DNA of 5,832 nt from an uncultured Clostridia bacterium (GTDB lineage: Bacteria > Bacillota > Clostridia > Christensenellales > Pumilibacteraceae): positions 1 to 5,832 of the forward strand of contig CAKQVV010000107.1 in assembly GCA_934277845.1 (NCBI GenBank). The letters are read 5' to 3'. The translations under genes and the position numbers were made by a program. Positions 4,969-5,832 of the stretch are shown here, piece by piece. Position 1 is the stretch's first letter. Each line of letters starts with the position of its first letter. The notes beneath the pieces are model-generated. The model ran no database searches. It saw nothing but the letters and a program-made list of their open reading frames with translations, and was not told the DNA's origin.

Positions 4969-5832
4969 ATGGAAAACGAAGTAAATACCCAAAAGAAACC
5001 CGTAATTTTCAGCGCGCTCAAACCTACAGGCGACCTTACCATAGGCAACTATATCGGCGCGCTCAAAAACATGGTCGCGCTCGCGAAAGATTACGACTGT
5101 TACTATGCGGTAGCCGACCTTCACAGTCTGACGGTGGCGAACGCACCTGCGGATCTCAGGCGAAGAACGACCGAATTTCTCGCGATGTTTCTCGCGATCG
5201 GGCTCGATCCCGACGAGAGCACGTTGTTTATTCAGAGTCACGTCCCCGCGCATGCGGAACTGGCGTGGGTACTGAATTGCTATACGCAGTTCGGCGAAGC
5301 CAAACGCATGACGCAGTTCAAGGACAAAAGTAAAAAGGCACCCGAGAACGTTAACGTCGGACTTTTCGCGTATCCCACGCTGATGGCTGCGGACATTCTT
5401 TTGTACCAGGCCGAACTCGTGCCCATCGGCAAAGATCAGAAACAGCACCTCGAACTGGCGCGTACGATTGCCGAGCGTTTCAACGGCAAATATTCGCCCA
5501 CGTTCGTCGTTCCCGACGGTTTCTACCCGAAAACGGGCGCAAAAATCTATTCGCTGCTCGATCCCACGGCAAAAATGGGCAAGACCGACGATAACACCGC
5601 CGGCACGGTGTTCCTTCTCGACGACGCGGATACGATAATGCGCAAGTTCAGACGCGCCGTCACCGACAGCGGCAACGAAATCAGGTTCTCCGCGGACAAG
5701 CCGGGAATAAGCAACCTGCTCACGATCTACTCGACGTTCGGCGGCATGAGCATCGCCGCGGCGGAGAAAGAATTCGCTTCGTCCGATTACGCCGCATTCA
5801 AAACCCGCGTGGGCGAGTGCGTGGTCGAGTAT
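4969..5832 (+). CDS. trpS: Tryptophanyl-tRNA synthetase, N-terminal 288 residues (cut by window edge)
   Basis: The frame is open from ATG 4969 to the last base, giving 288 residues of a protein usually 330-350 long. It charges tRNA-Trp with tryptophan using ATP and is a class Ic synthetase. Evidence includes the HIGH-equivalent TIGN (24-27) in a Rossmann start, RMTQFKDK (113-120), YPTLMAADILLYQ (135-147), VPIGKDQKQH (151-160), the KMSKS-equivalent KMGKT (202-206), VTDS (231-234) and PGISNLL (245-251). AGGA (4958-4961) lies 7 nt before the ATG, and a TAG at 4957-4959 blocks any earlier in-frame start. Several usually strict positions differ: SALKPTG (15-21) for SGIQPSG, GKDQ for GEDQ, and KMGKT for KMSKS. 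The gene follows thrC by 15 bp, so read-through from thrC is likely. The C-terminal anticodon-binding helices lie outside the window. Confidence 0.95.
   Translation, partial: MENEVNTQKKPVIFSALKPTGDLTIGNYIGALKNMVALAKDYDCYYAVADLHSLTVANAPADLRRRTTEFLAMFLAIGLDPDESTLFIQSHVPAHAELAWVLNCYTQFGEAKRMTQFKDKSKKAPENVNVGLFAYPTLMAADILLYQAELVPIGKDQKQHLELARTIAERFNGKYSPTFVVPDGFYPKTGAKIYSLLDPTAKMGKTDDNTAGTVFLLDDADTIMRKFRRAVTDSGNEIRFSADKPGISNLLTIYSTFGGMSIAAAEKEFASSDYAAFKTRVGECVVEY

Noticed and set aside
4870..5448. A 192-codon minus-strand open frame across the end of thrC and the start of trpS
   Set aside because: It overlaps two confidently identified genes on the other strand and crosses their junction. The translation shows no recognisable domain.

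Overview
The window carries five genes, all on the + strand. They are separated by short AT-rich spacers and fit a moderate-GC Clostridia-type Firmicute, perhaps an uncultured gut lineage. The taxonomic guess rests on strong AGGAGG-type ribosome binding sites, compact co-directional operons, a TTG start, and Firmicutes-like protein sequences; the species cannot be named. No mobile element, CRISPR array, tRNA, rRNA or phage gene was seen.

Layout. Positions 1-24 look like the terminator of a gene lying just left of the window. A good promoter (about 144-172) drives a two-gene unit. Its first gene is a class I aspartate aminotransferase-type enzyme (212-1414). After a 20-bp gap comes a DRE-TIM metallolyase of the isopropylmalate/homocitrate synthase superfamily (1435-2844), whose architecture suggests the Re-citrate synthase group. 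A 156-bp spacer follows, holding a possible weak terminator, an imperfect direct repeat, a candidate promoter and a perfect 8-bp inverted repeat near the predicted transcript start. Next is a small uncharacterised P-loop ATP-binding protein (3001-3402). A 66-bp spacer with a hairpin then leads to threonine synthase (3469-4953, TTG start). Tryptophanyl-tRNA synthetase starts 15 bp later at 4969 and runs off the right edge.

How the genes fit together. The aminotransferase interconverts aspartate/oxaloacetate and glutamate/2-oxoglutarate. If the second enzyme is Re-citrate synthase, it condenses oxaloacetate with acetyl-CoA to start the anaerobic route to 2-oxoglutarate and glutamate, so the pair would share oxaloacetate. 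ThrC finishes the aspartate-to-threonine pathway and TrpS charges tRNA-Trp, so most of the window is amino-acid metabolism. The P-loop protein is the one gene with no assigned role. Nothing here amounts to a clearly new multi-gene system. The points most worth following are the identity of the metallolyase, the P-loop gene with its leader hairpin, and the non-canonical active-site motifs of TrpS.
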